Positions 12,151 through 24,315 of a stretch of 64,000 nucleotides of DNA are shown piece by piece. The position numbers were made by a program, and so were the translations under genes. Below the pieces are notes generated by a model that was not told where the DNA came from, made no database searches, and was given only the letters and a program-made list of their open reading frames with translations. Location: contig CM037867.1 of NCBI GenBank assembly GCA_021292105.1, forward strand, positions 14,212,928 through 14,276,927. The letters are read 5' to 3'. Every line of letters begins with the position of its first letter. Position 1 is the first letter of the stretch. This DNA comes from Anadara kagoshimensis. Lineage: Eukaryota; Mollusca; Bivalvia; Arcoida; Arcidae.

Positions 12151-12785
12151 TAAGAAACAATGTAAGTATAAATTAAAATTACAATTTTACTGAAAACTGC
12201 GTATTATAAACTGTAGACAAAACTGACATACTGCGCATTAAAAACTGTAGACAAAACTGACATACTTTAAAATAGTTCGCAAGCACTTATTGTATAAAAA
12301 GATTCCAATAAGAAAAAATGTGTCATTGATTGTTATAACATTCATTTGATAAAAATTAATTATTCAAAATAAAATTTATTTATCGGATCATCGGTTATAC
12401 TTCAATAACAATTGTCGTTATACAGCAGATTTAAATCATTCTGAAACACTTTACCATCATAAATATTAATTTGTCATTATATAAACGCGCAAAAAGACTT
12501 TCCAGTTCAGAAACAATACAAGTATAAATTCAAATTACACTTGCGTATTATAAACTGTAGACAAAACTGACACACTTTAAAATAGTGCGCAAGCACTTAT
12601 TGTATAAAAAAGATTCTAACAAGAAAAATGTGTCATAGATTGTTATTCATTTGATGAAAATTAATTATTCAACAAAAAAATTATTTATTGTGATATCGGT
12701 TAAATTAAAAAAGTATTGTCTTATACAGTAGATTAAAATCATTCTGAAACACTACACCATCATAAATATTAATATGTTAGAATAT
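12130..12785 (+). repeat. Tandem duplication, unit about 355 bp, with nested 34-bp repeat
   Basis: Copies at 12130-12480 and 12490-12785 share AACTGTAGACAAAACTGACA, GCAAGCACTTATTGTATAAA and CATTCTGAAACACT. The AACTGTAGACAAAACTGACA block is itself duplicated within the first copy. Confidence 0.85.
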
Positions 12786-13109
12786 GGAAACAACATCAAG
12801 ACAAACAAAAACAATCATGGTAATAATTTATTGTTCTATTATAAAATGGAGAATATCTCTATGTACCATATATAAGTATGAAATATACCATTATCTAGAC
12901 GCATAAAAAAGAAAAAATAATGCTTAAATATGAATAAAAACGAAAACAAAAGCATGCTGATATTCAATTGTTTCTCTCAAAAATGTAAAAATATCAAACT
13001 TTGTTTTATTTGATTGACACATTGAAGAGTATAGTAGGACAGATTTTGAATTCCATGGTATAGCTAAACAACAATGATCAGTCCGTTTGATCTTGAACTT
13101 AAACAATTA

Positions 13110-13275
13110 TTATGAACTAGCATATTTATATATCATGAACCAGGTGTTTATTTCGCTTATATCATTGGCAACATGCATCGTTTTGTATTAACTGGTACTC
13201 CCAACACTACCTATGGTTTGGTGTATTATCGTACATGAAAGGTCAAGTGGACTGGTCAATTTTGTTCCCCTATTC
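13110..13275. mobile_element. TIR MITE fragment (GGCAAACAACATTG family)
   Basis: Keeps the internal AGGTGTTTATTTCGCTTAT, ACATGCATCG and a degraded right end (AAGGTCAAGTGGACTGGTCA); the left end is missing. Confidence 0.55.
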
Positions 13276-13459
13276 TGTAAACTATAGATAATATATATTT
13301 ACACAGGGCTTAAAACGAATCAAAATATATATTGTTTATGGACATAGGTTTACTTTTATTCTTCAAAGTTGTCATTTTGTAAAGATAAATTACAAACCTG
13401 ATTAGTGGATTTTTTTACACAATGTTAGTTTACGTATACAAACATCAATTCATATTACA

Positions 13460-13695
13460 GGCAAACAACATTGACCTGTCCGTTTGACCTCTCATTAAGA
13501 ATATTCATATGGATATAGGAGGATTCACCTAATACATAGGTAACATAAGAATTCAAACTTAATGCGTAAACAATGCCTGTGTACCATGAAGCAGGCGAAA
13601 TATACGGATGTACTCCCAATACATAAATATACTAATACATGTTCACAATAAATATTTAAATTAATGTTCAAGCAGACTGGTCAAAGTAGTTTGCC
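13460..13695. mobile_element. TIR MITE (GGCAAACAACATTG family)
   Basis: Ends GGCAAACAACATTGACCTG and CTGGTCAAAGTAGTTTGCC; 236 bp. The internal region is in the opposite orientation to the 50.9-kb copy. Confidence 0.75.
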
Positions 13696-13699
13696 TATA

Positions 13700-14680
13700 T
13701 CGCTAGATGAAAATCAATTGTTGTATTTTATCATCAAATTTAATTGTTTGTGCTCAGGACTGTTATAAGATAAGTATAGATTTCATAAACCGGTGACTCA
13801 AAACAATTCGTTTAAAATGTCTATTTCTAGAAATTTGACAATGTCTGTCTAACATCGATCCCAAAAAACAATTACATTAAATTGTTTAATATTTTTAAAT
13901 ATGTAATACTAGATTGTTTATAACTTATTGGATTTCATTTTTTTCAGTATTTTATAAAGTAATTTTAAACCATTATTAATTTTACAAGTCGTATTTTTGT
14001 AATCATTTAATTTGAAAGAAATACAATATGAAACATATGTTAAATGTAATTGTCTTTTAATTTCAATCGACTTTTACAACATTAGGTATGTGATAAAATG
14101 TGCACGCCACGCAATTGTATGGACCAAAATTCGCAAATCCACAGACTGATTACATGTTATAGTCAGACAAGAGGTTTTTATTCTCCTAGTGGATCATGTT
14201 TACCACAATTTTATAGGTTTTTTTTAGTTTTTTTGTTGTTTTAGTGATTGTTTATACATTGTATTTGTAATAATACTAATGCCATAAAGCAATTAGTTGT
14301 TGATACTGAAATCGTGGAGTATCTATATATTCTGTCTTTTATGTATTAACACAGCATTTTGTTCGAGTTTTTATTCGTATTATAAGATAAATCAAGGTAT
14401 CATAACAGTCCATTTATATATATGTAAAATTAAAACTGGTACAATATGTAATAACCAAGGCATCAGAATTAGTTATCGTCACATTGTTTTAAGGACAAAA
14501 TACTATTAGATTTGAACCATATGTTGTGTTAAAGAGGCTCACAAGTCCTATCTTGTCAAGAAAGTGTAGAAAATTAACTATTTAAAGAAGTTCATCGTGT
14601 CAAATGAGCAAACGTCCCAGCCTTTGTTGTAGAATTAAAAAGTTGTTAGTGTTTAATTTAAGAAAGAACTATGTAAATGT
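13700..14680. other. No gene recognised
   Basis: AT-rich DNA with a short HHR-tail-like segment (AAAACTGGTACAATATG near 14432). The 70-aa open frame at 14297 has no domain signature. Confidence 0.5.
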
Positions 14681-14689
14681 TGTGTCCTG

Positions 14690-15755
14690 AAGAATATCAG
14701 AGAAGACTGTTATATAACCTGATATTTACGACGAATACTGAAATAACTACACTGTACTTCATTTTAATGTTATCCGTTTTATATTTTTATGTTTCTACTA
14801 TAAATCGGAAAATTTCTGCGAAAGTAAAATTTTCCAAGAATCGCCAATTCAAGGCAGTCGCGTAAATTATAACAAAATAAATTATTCGTGAAAGTAATGT
14901 ATTTGTGTCGTTTTCCTGCTGTAAAGCTTAATTAAAATCACGAGCACGAAAATGTTTTGACTTCAGTTTGTTTAAGTGATAATTTTGTACTATGTTGTTC
15001 AGTTCAACAAGGTTATATCAAAATGAATCGATTTATTTTTATTACCATATTTAGACTAAAATATTTTTATGAATATCATTTATTCAAGCAAAAACTCGCT
15101 CACTTTTAGAAAAATGTCTGTAATAAAATTTTGTATCAAGACGGACGAAATAAATCCAAAAATAAATCAGTTAGACCAGTGTTCAATAAACCAAGTTATG
15201 ACAAAATGTTAAAATCATTAGATAGTTAATGTTAATAAAATCCAGCGAGGGAAGACTATTTTATAAAATCATAATTATGACGAATACTGAATGAACTATA
15301 TTGTACTTCATTTTAATGGTATCCGTTTTAATAATTCATGTATCTATTGTAAATTGGGAAGTTTTCGCCTATATTAATTGTTATGAAAGTCGTTAATTCA
15401 AAGACGACACATCGTCAGATTGCAAGTGAATTATATCAAAATAAATGTTCTGACTTCAGTTTTTTAGTTATTAATTTTTTGTTTTATGTTCTTTTTCGCA
15501 AGTAAATATTTTTCAGTTCAAAAAGGTAAAATCAAAATGAATCGATTTGTTATTATTACTATAATTAGACTAAAATATTTTTATGAATGTCATTTATTCA
15601 GCAAATAGTTGTACTATTTTAGAAAAATGTCTGTAATAAAATATTTTTATGAAGACGGGCGAAATAAATCGAATAATAAATCAGTTAGAACAGTGTTTAT
15701 CAAAGTCAGTTATGATAAGATGTTAAAATCATTATATATGTAATGTTAATAAAGC
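14690..15755 (+). repeat. Tandem duplication, unit about 520-550 bp
   Basis: Copies at 14690-15240 and 15244-15755 share GACGAATACTGAA, TGTACTTCATTTTAATG, AAAATGAATCGATTT, TTTAGAAAAATGTCTGTAAT and AAATAAATCAGTTAGA. Confidence 0.85.
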
Positions 15756-16071
15756 ACACCTTTCCAATCATCAACTCTCTGTATTGAAGTAGCAATGAAT
15801 TGTGATAATAATGGAACATGGAAGCCAAAATTATTGTAAGACTATACTTTAGAGCATAGTTAAAGTTTTTAGGAATTTTTTAATTTTTAGATCTACGAAG
15901 CAAATAGTTTTGATTAACAATGTTTATCTGACAACAAAATGTATTGTCTCTAGGGTTAACCATATCTGCGGGGATGCCTAGTCCACTACATAAGTTCCAG
16001 TCCAGCTTTTGTAATGTTTAAATAAATTGTTCACCTCACACGCTATTTCCTTTCACTTTGTATATTGTATA

Positions 16072-16320
16072 ATCAAAAACAAACATACTAATTCATGTCC
16101 GAATCACAATCCAGAAGCAAAGTAAACACTTTGGAACTGACAAGTTAGGTTACACACGTGAACATCCACCAGGGAAGTGAGGCCGGGTGTTCCGGAAGGG
16201 TAGCACCTCCTGTTTAGCTAGCTACACCTGCCACGTGTGAAATCAAAATTGTGTGAAAGGAACGTGGAACTATGAGACGTCAAATATATCCAGGGCAATC
16301 CTGGACACAGAGATAATTAT
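16072..16320 (-). mobile_element. RT-A 3' end, well preserved
   Basis: Minus-strand copy from the 3' terminus (AATCAAAAACAAACATACTA) to the RT stop region (GACGTCAAATATATCCAGGG). It lies 0.17 kb from a plus-strand copy, forming an inverted pair. Confidence 0.82.
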
Positions 16321-16479
16321 TATCTTGACCTTCAAACGTTTATAATAAGATATGTCATAGTTAATTTTACAGCATTAGACTTTATGAATAAGTTTCCAGT
16401 GTGAAAAATACAAATGTAACTTGGGTTTAAAGGTTTAAAAGTATTAAAAATGGTTTATAGACTTCGATGCGCAAGAACA

Positions 16480-16780
16480 TGGTTATACGTACTCTCTTTA
16501 AGTTTTATGGTCGTTGTCAAAATATTGTTGATACGTATGATGTCTTTGTGCCCAGAGTAACCCTGATTATATTTGACGTTCCATAGTTCCTTTAGCTCTG
16601 AATTTTGATTACGCACGTGACTGACTAAACAGGAGGTGCTTACCTTTCCGGGGCATCCGGCCTCAATTTCTTTGTGGAATTTCACGTACTTAACCTAATT
16701 TCTTAACCTTATTTGTCAGTTTCAAAGTTTTACTATGTGATTGTTATTTAGGTATTCATTTGTATATTTGTTTTATCGCT
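16480..16780 (+). mobile_element. RT-A 3' end
   Basis: Starts in the RT tail (KFYGRCQNIVDTYDVFVPRV-like reading), has the 3' UTR blocks, then TGTATATTTGTTTTATCG. Confidence 0.72.
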
Positions 16781-16964
16781 TGTAATGAATCCAAAAGGAG
16801 AATGAATTATGCTAGTGAGACGAATGGTTATGATGAAAAATGAAAGTTCAACCATGAAACCGACTAGCAAAGGTTAGGTGTCCTAATGCGAATTTAAAAA
16901 TTAATAAAGCAATGGCGAAAGTTGTTGATAATTGTTTTAGTAGTTATTTATGCAAACAATTACA

Positions 16965-17195
16965 CAGCACTAGACAGCCGTTTTAGAATACAATAATACA
17001 ATTCGTAGTGCTTGGGCAAATTTGTAAAACCAATTTTTTTTAAAAGTTCATTAATATATTTTACCAAATTAAGCTAAGGAAATACGTTGCATGAGGGAGT
17101 AAACTTAAGTTTTTATGGGATTTCAAATTTCATTAAGCATCAAATTTAGACAATAGTATATTTCTGACAGTAATACACAATCATTGCCTACTGTG
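16965..17195 (-). mobile_element. HHR element with lost ribozyme core
   Basis: Carries the family order in minus orientation, from GTAGGCAATGATTGTG (17165-17180) to AGCACTA and GTCTAGTGCTGTG. CTGATGA has been replaced, so only stem I and the GTC triplet remain. Confidence 0.62.
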
Positions 17196-17924
17196 TTTGT
17201 GACACTTATGCAAACAATTGAGTTATTTCATGACATTCTTTGTTCTTCGTCATACACTTGTTATATTTGTACTTCAAAAGAGTATCAAATTTTAAATAGA
17301 CAGAATTCTGTCACATGACATTAGCAAATGATACCAATTTCAGTATACTAATTGCTATTTTTCGGTCCTAAAAGTCTAATAATGTTTGTACAACAATATA
17401 CAAAGCTAAATAATTAGATATATGTAGCATTAGGAAAGAGTAAGACACAAAAATTACAAATCCCACCTGGGTAAAAACATAAGCTAACTGCATATACATG
17501 ATTATCTTTAATTTGAACCAAATAATTAGGTATACATGAACCTATCATTGAACAAAGAAAAAGAAGTGATTGTTACAAATATGATTCAGTCTAAATATCT
17601 AGACTTAAATTCCAGTATAATTGCCTAATTACATCAGCTAATTACATATACTGATATCATATTGAAGGTAATTTTTACATTCCGGTTCTACCTGGTATTG
17701 TTCGTATTTATCGACGACATGACCAATTTCCATGTCAAATATAGACCGTTATAGAAATGATAATCGTTGTGCTGGAAACCAATTACACAATCCTCATACA
17801 AGATATAAGTGATTGTTGATTTGTCAGAACATATCTATAAACACTTGTAAAATTAGAGAGGGGTTCTGAAAAATGAGCCTATTTTTTTTCAAAATAGACT
17901 TAATAGGGTTTAAGGTTCCAGTCG

Positions 17925-18142
17925 AGAATATTTTACTTGTATCGATACATCACTGCTTATAGGTGAAGTATTAACCTTGGCAGCGCGCTTAGAGCAATGT
18001 CATGGTTTTCTATGAGGCATCGGTATTTAAGGTCCGTTCCAAAAGACCCCTTCCCGTGACTTTCATTTCTAAATGCGAGTACTTGGCGAAAAAAACAGTC
18101 ACTACCTTTTTCTCAAGTCTTGGTCAGACCCTGCCGGGGTTT
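17925..18142 (-). mobile_element. SINE-A, 5'-truncated
   Basis: Minus-strand body with TGACCAAGACTTGAGAAAAA, GCCAAGTACTCGCATTTAG and a GATACAAGTAAAATATTCTC tail. Confidence 0.6.
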
Positions 18143-18432
18143 TTTTCTGCAAAAGAGTAACAGTAGCTATAAGAAATAAATAAGTATATTCAGTTACAAT
18201 TTTGAGAAAAAAACATTTAAAATACTTTACTATTTAATTTGTTTTGATAAATATTTAATTTAATTAACAAGGGAATCTTTTTAGTCGAATTTCTTAATTG
18301 ATATGAAAATAAGAATAAACTTTATCTGTTAAACGCAGTTACAAAACTTTTTAATCTACGCAACGTTAGATAATCAAATTTGTGGACATGTTCCTAATCA
18401 TGTTGCATTTAAATACGTATTAGATTCAAGAT

Positions 18433-18518
18433 TAACTTGGGTTGTCAGTTTTAAAGTTTTTTTTATTTTTACTCTGGAGTTGTGATTTGGAAATTGATTT
18501 GCTGTTTGTTTTTGATAA
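18433..18518 (+). mobile_element. RT-A 3'-end fragment
   Basis: TTGTCAGTTTTAAAGTTTTT and GAGTTGTGATTTGGAAATTG followed by the GTTTGTTTTTGAT end. Confidence 0.5.
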
Positions 18519-18629
18519 ATACAATCACTCATTACTTGAGTTACAAGATTGAGAAATATCAAATTTAATTTCAAATGGAGTATGTTTTGTACAGAATTAG
18601 GTTTAGCGAGTTTAAATACGCGTATATCT

Positions 18630-18740
18630 GTGGCAAAACTTTAATTTTGCACCACTAGGCAGGCATTTCAGAAAATTCCTCATCAGTAGTGCTTGGACCA
18701 AAATTGTAGAAATTCAAATATTTCAAGATGTTTAAATGAA
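18630..18740 (-). mobile_element. HHR element fragment with decayed ribozyme
   Basis: The minus strand reads AGCACTACTGATGAGGAATT, then GAAATGCCTGCC and TAGTGGT (ribozyme 18648-18693). The core CTGATGA is kept, but the cleavage triplet is GCC and GAAAC is GAAAT. Predicted inactive. Confidence 0.65.
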
Positions 18741-19671
18741 AAAAAGAAGTGACAAAATGTATGTAACGAAATCCAACTATGCTAATGATCAACTAAACGT
18801 GAGTTGACGTTTTTCTCTTTTGCGCCAAAAATTATTCAATCAAAACCAAACATACATATAAATGTCCAAATGACATAACCGGTTTATAACCACTTGTGAA
18901 AAAATCACTAAAACCGATTCAATTTCACAAACAAGTGAAAGTCATTACATTTGAGCGCCTGTCAATCGACAGAAAATAAATAAATAATTCTCTGCACAAA
19001 AAAGCTAATTTAACTAAAGTCAATTTCAAAACAAGTGAATATTTGACAGTTGGGTGTCTGTCGATCATATCATATGCAACTGTGGTTATTAATAAATGAA
19101 AACGTTATATAGGCTAACAAGCACCCGGGCATAAGACGACATTGAATTCAGCACAAGTCTTTTTTTTTTGTCAATTTCTTGACTTGAAGTGCCATAAATG
19201 ACAATCATAATTACTTATGCATTTGTACATTACCTAATTTAAGCAGTACTAGTTGGGTGATGTATAATCCCCGATGAATTGTTAAGACTTACAGAAATTA
19301 GAAAAAAAACTTTTCAAAATTAATATTTGTTACAAGAGTTATTGACAAGGCAATTTGTTTCCAACGTGTTTTATCACAAATAATGTTTGACATTTAGTTA
19401 AAATCAATGAAACAAAACAAGTACCTTAATTAAGGCCGTTTACGTAGACCAAATCTTCAATATAAAACGAGTAAAATGTCAAATGGAAACTTTTATCATC
19501 TTCTTTATATATTAAAAAGTAATAGTTCAATATTGCGGTTTATGAGTGAGTAGAAAAGTATGTAATCGAAAATGAGAATTAAAGAAACAAAGAACTTTGT
19601 CACGCCAAATATGTAATAGTTTAATACTACAGCTTATGAGAAAGAGGATAAACTTAACCGGGTTTTAAAAC

Positions 19672-19763
19672 TTCCTTATCTTCCGGAGTACCCGGTCTCA
19701 CTTCCCTTGTGGAATTTCACGTGTTTAACTTAATTACTGGCTTACTTTGTTTTTGGATATGTT
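19672..19763 (+). mobile_element. RT-A 3'-end fragment
   Basis: CTTCCGGAGTACCCGGTCTC and GGAATTTCACGTGTTTAAC are clear; the extreme 3' end is missing. Confidence 0.6.
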
Positions 19764-19872
19764 TACTTAGCATAAAATGACGTTCATAAAATTCAAATAT
19801 GAAACCAAAACATCATCGAGATCTAACCAACAGAAAAAAAATTTTTTGTATCCCGATATTCTACAACTAAGC

Positions 19873-20215
19873 ACACACTGCGGTTGCTCCGTTGGAAGAG
19901 CGCTCGCACCATAACTGGAGGCCGAGGTATAAACCCCAACCAGGTCTGACCCAAAACTTGAAAGCGGGTAGTGACTGTTCTTTCGCCAAGCTCTCGGCGG
20001 AACGAAAGGACTGTTACGATCTTTCGGATGGGCCCTGGATATAAACGAGGTCCCGTGCCACGGTAGGCTTGGCACGATAAAGCACCTTGTTGTATTATGC
20101 CATGAGCGCAACGCACAGGCCGAAACTATGCAACTTGGCCTATAGCTGGCGATGTCTCGATTTAAGTGAAATATTTAACTGGTACGTTAAACACTATTAC
20201 TTAACTGAACTCTAC
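19873..20215 (+). mobile_element. SINE-A, near full length
   Basis: The tRNA-like head keeps an A box (TTGCTCCGTTGGAAGAGCG) and a degraded B box (GGTATAAACCCC). The body has GACCCAAAACTTGAAAGCGG, TATAAACGAGGTCCCGTGCC and TTATGCCATGAGCGCAACGC, and the 3' end is GTTAAACACTATTACTTAAC. About 340 bp; no reading frame of its own. Confidence 0.8.
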
Positions 20216-20544
20216 AGATAAGCAAGATTGCAAGTCGATAGATGTTCTTGAAAATTAAATTACTTGTAAAGAATTATTTAATAGGTTTTATGCAACAAAC
20301 TCATAAAATTACCTGTTTTTAAACCCATTAATGTAGAAATCATCCGTGTGTGCAATTCTCTTCTGTTTGATGTTTTTAATATTATTTTCATAAATCAAAT
20401 AATCTCTCTCAAATTTCTCCTTATGGGAAATGCTAGATATAAAAGATGAAAGGTCTAGCATTTATATTTTTAAAAAGATTTTCCATTTTATTGAGCCCCA
20501 AGGATACAAAGCACCATTGTTTTACTTTTCATGGATCACAATTT

Positions 20545-20999
20545 TTAAAAATCTAATTTCTCTGTATCCAAAATATCTTAGTGTATTTGTTTCCCAATTA
20601 ATACGCTATGGTAGAGTTGTTCCCACTATGGGACTTTGTACACGTAGTAGGCTGCTTGCAAATAAATTGTTCACTCAGGGAATTTGCAAGCCTAGACTTA
20701 TCAAGGCCCTCAAAAAGTTTTTATGACGTCTTCATCATATTGTTGATAACTCTGATGTCTCTGTGTCCTGGATTTCCCAGGATATATTTGACGTCTCATA
20801 GTTCCATATCCCTTTCACACAATTTTGATTACACACGTGGCGGGTGTAGCTAGCTAAACAGGAGGTGCTTACCCTTTCGGAGCACCCGGCATCACTTCCC
20901 TGGTGGAAGTTCACGTGTCTAACCTAGCTTGTTAGTTCCAAAGTTTTTACTTTGCTTCTGGATTGTGATTCGGACATGGATTAGTATGTTTGTTTTTGA
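20545..20999 (+). mobile_element. RT-A retroelement with RT C-terminus
   Basis: Encodes SVFVSQLIRYGRV, then (other frame) RLLANKLFTQGICKPRLIKA, LKKF and, after a stop, RLHHIVDNSDVSVSWISQDI. This is the conserved C-terminal segment of the family's reverse transcriptase. The 3' UTR is near the consensus of the young copies and ends GTTTGTTTTTGATT at 20999. The two internal lesions make it dead. Confidence 0.82.
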
Positions 21000-21137
21000 T
21001 TAGATATATTTGTTGTCCGCGTAGTTCCATGTTCCTTTCATTCTAACTTTTGATTTTACAATTGGTGGGTGCGTGTAGGTAGCTAAAAAGGCAGTGCTTA
21101 CCCTTCCGGAGCACTCGACCTCAATTCCCTTGTGGTT
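21000..21137 (+). mobile_element. RT-A fragment directly behind another copy
   Basis: AGTTCCATGTTCCTTTCATT, GTAGGTAGCTAAAAAGG and CTTCCGGAGCACTCG follow immediately after the 3' end of the copy at 20545. Confidence 0.62.
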
Positions 21138-21814
21138 TAACTTAACAATAGACAACCTTTTCGGAGTTAAATTCATGATAAGTACTGCTCTGAACAAAAT
21201 CTAAATTGTTAATTTAAATACTTATTAAAACTAGCATAATATGTAATTTATGATATCGAAATAAGATTAATAACTAATAATTGTAATAATTTATCAAAAA
21301 TCGTAAACATACTTGAGAAGAGAATATTATATCATAAACGTTGTCTGGAGATGTGATTGAAATTTATTTTTTATCGTTTTTTGAGGATCTCGTTAACTTC
21401 AAATCTTGTTGACCTAAAAAGCAAACATTTTAACAACATAAAGCTCATAACACAGATCGATAATTCAAACACTTGTAACAGATTACTAGACTGACATGTA
21501 GAAATTTCCAACTAATAAATCTGTCAACTTTAATAAAATGTTCGTGGATCGTAATCTAGCTAACACGAACACGTTGTAATAATGCTTCATATTACTGAGG
21601 TGTTATGAAATATTGCCGACATTAATTCAATTCAGTAGCGAGAACAAGATAAATTACTTCCGTGAATATAAATTGAAGTTCTAATGTTGAGTATGTATGG
21701 ACATCGTAGAAATGATAGTTATGCATTATTTAAAACAATATTTCATGCTAACACATTTTAAAACTTGTGTAAAGATGGTGAAAAGAAATACAATGATTTA
21801 TGTATAACATATTA

Positions 21815-21995
21815 TGCCAGTTTACATTTTACAGAATTCGACGGACGTTTCAAAAGATAATTCTTTATCACTAGTCCCAAGACCACAATTTTGAAACCAA
21901 AATTTATTCAAGGGTTTGAAAAAGCTAAAGAACCAAATTTGTCTAAGAAAATACTTTGCATGAGGGAGTATACCTTAGTTTTTGTAATTTTAAAG
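21815..21995 (-). mobile_element. HHR element, decayed, first of a close pair
   Basis: Family blocks TTTTGGTTTCAAAATTGTGG-like and TATACTCCCTCATGCAAAG are present; ribozyme remnant at 21832-21878. A second copy in the same orientation lies about 381 bp away. Confidence 0.58.
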
Positions 21996-22027
21996 TCACC
22001 CTGAATGCGTGCTATTACAAGAAAGAC

Positions 22028-22150
22028 CATACAACACACTCGCACTTCACATGCATACACGAACTTGTTCACAGATTAATTCATTGAGATAAATTAAGTA
22101 GTTTTCGTCGCGAATAGGTGAAAAATTACTGATGCGACGTTCGCAAAAAT
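22028..22150 (+). mobile_element. SINE-B fragment
   Basis: CGCACTTCACATGCATACAC, GAAAAATTACTGATGCGACG and nothing of the head; the 3' tail is lost. Confidence 0.6.
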
Positions 22151-22189
22151 CGTTTACATTCGTACATTGCTAAAATAAAAACATAATAA

Positions 22190-22330
22190 TCACTAAACTG
22201 GCTTTAATTTTGCAGCGCAAGACAGCCATTTCAAAATAAAATCTCTTCAGTGCGCAGACCGAAATTATGGAAATTTAAATTCTTTTGAAGATGTTCATTA
22301 TTATATTTATAATATCCAGCGGTAATGCAA
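22190..22330 (-). mobile_element. HHR element, decayed, second of a close pair
   Basis: Ribozyme remnant at 22213-22256 (GCGCAC and TTGCGC still pair as stem I; core lost). With the copy at 21815 it forms a pair spaced about 381 bp. Confidence 0.52.
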
Positions 22331-22334
22331 TTGT

Positions 22335-23595
22335 TTCTTTTATCCTCACGTGATACAAGAATTTAATAATCGGATTGCAGATTCCCTTGTCTGATGATTG
22401 TTAATCTTAAAATATGTTTTCAATAATACGGATAAATTGTTTATATTCTAGCTTTAGTGTGATAATTTTTCCCACCTTTTTGTATTTAATATTAATTGTT
22501 CAATTTTGATAGCACCCTTCTTTGATTTGAATTGCAGTAAACTAATTTGGCATTTCGTAAAAAAGGACATCATTTTGCAAATGAATTACTTTTTAAGATC
22601 GGTATATACAATTTTTCTACTCCAACGACACTTGACATTTTTCTGTGTTAACAGGCAGAATTCCACTTTTAATACAACACAAGGCAATAAATTTAAATAA
22701 ATTGCAATGGACAATTCCCTGTTGTGAAAAGTAATATTTGTCTCGGTGGATATAATACTAAATATTAAAAATTGTTGATTTCATGCAATACGAAATGCAT
22801 TAAAATACACGACAGATCAAACAAAAGAGAACAGAAGGAAGAACGAATAATAAATTTAATAAACATCAATTTCGTAAGCCTTCAAACCTTTTTTTCTTGT
22901 TCTTAAGCGACATATCGGACAAGAACTACTCCCAAAACAGGTTGTTAAATAGTGTGACGTTATTCATTCAGAACTAATCGAGGGATATCTGTCTGTTGGC
23001 AACCCGTTAAAAGTACATTTGGTGATTATTCAACATTCAAACAGGCTAACACAATGCTTCGAAGAAATGTCAAACTGTCTATTTCAGTCTTGTTTTTCGA
23101 ATCGAATGAACGATTGTGTTTTACAGATACGAACTAAGGTTCAGACTATAACATGGAATAACATTTGGTTGGGTGTTAAAAACATAATTTCCAACATCTG
23201 TAGGAGTTCATATATATATTATATTATTCCGTGCCATTATCGGTCTTTCTGCAATCTAAATTGAAAAAACGATATATCGTCAAAACGTGTCATTTTGCAA
23301 TTTATCTTCATTTAGGTATAGCCTAAACTTCATTTACGACGCCTACGCGCACTTAACAACTTTCTCCGTTAACATGAAGCATTCAATATCGTTTATACAT
23401 TTGATATATGTTGTTTTAAACATATCATTGTCTGTTGTGAAAAATAATACTTTGGTTACTATGGATAAAATAAAAAAATGCTGAACACATACAAATGGTA
23501 AATGGGAGAATAAAAAGGGCCGATCATCAATTGGTCATGTGACTTAACTTGGGATAACATACATTTTTCGAAAGGCTTGAGGAAACATTACCGTG
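22335..23595. other. No gene recognised
   Basis: Open frames of 64-81 codons (22506, 23019, 23287) show no conserved motif and are compatible with chance. Confidence 0.45.
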
Positions 23596-24079
23596 AATTT
23601 AAATATCCACGGTTACAAAAGTGGTTGTGGTGCACGTCTGATGTTCTAAGTTTTAATGTATATTATTGACAATCTAAATTAACATCTTTGCGAAAATCTT
23701 TAAACTTTAATCGCTGTTGCTTTTAGACAAACGATAAAAAATATTGGTGAAGAATAATGATACAGAAATAGATGCATGGTTAAAAAAGTAATACAAAAAA
23801 GAAAAACAAATCAATAAAATTAACAAAAACGAAAAAAGATATTATAGTGAAAGTTATAGTTACATGTCACCTTGCTGCTTCGTGTGATGTCATATCAACA
23901 CGTCCAGCTTACGTCAGATGACAGATAACGTGACTTAAAATACATTTACTGTCTTTTCACTGCAACCTTAGATCAAGAGTTGCAAAAGAAAAAAATGATA
24001 CAGACAGTGATGCATCATTTAAAATAATTATACTTCAATCGTTATCTAATTTTTGTGAATAATAGAATAAATTCCAATA

Positions 24080-24315
24080 AAATAAAAACAAGCATGCTAA
24101 TCCATGTCCGAATATCAATCAAGAAGCAAACTAAAAAGTTTGAAACTGATAGGTCAGGTTAAACACGTAAATTCCACCAGAGAATTCGGGCCGGGTGCTC
24201 CGGAATGATAAGAACCTCCTTTTTAGAGACCCGCCACGCGCGTAATCAAAATTGAGTGAAAGTAACATGGAGCTATGTGAGATCAAATATATCCAGGGCA
24301 ATCCTGGACAAAAAT
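24080..24315 (-). mobile_element. RT-A 3' end
   Basis: Minus-strand copy from ACAAGCATGCTAATCCATG to CAAATATATCCAGGGCAATC. It interrupts the 23.6-26.9 kb repeat array. Confidence 0.75.

Noticed and set aside
19767-20116. Overlapping 114-aa and 97-aa minus-strand frames
   Set aside because: They lie entirely in a SINE-A copy.
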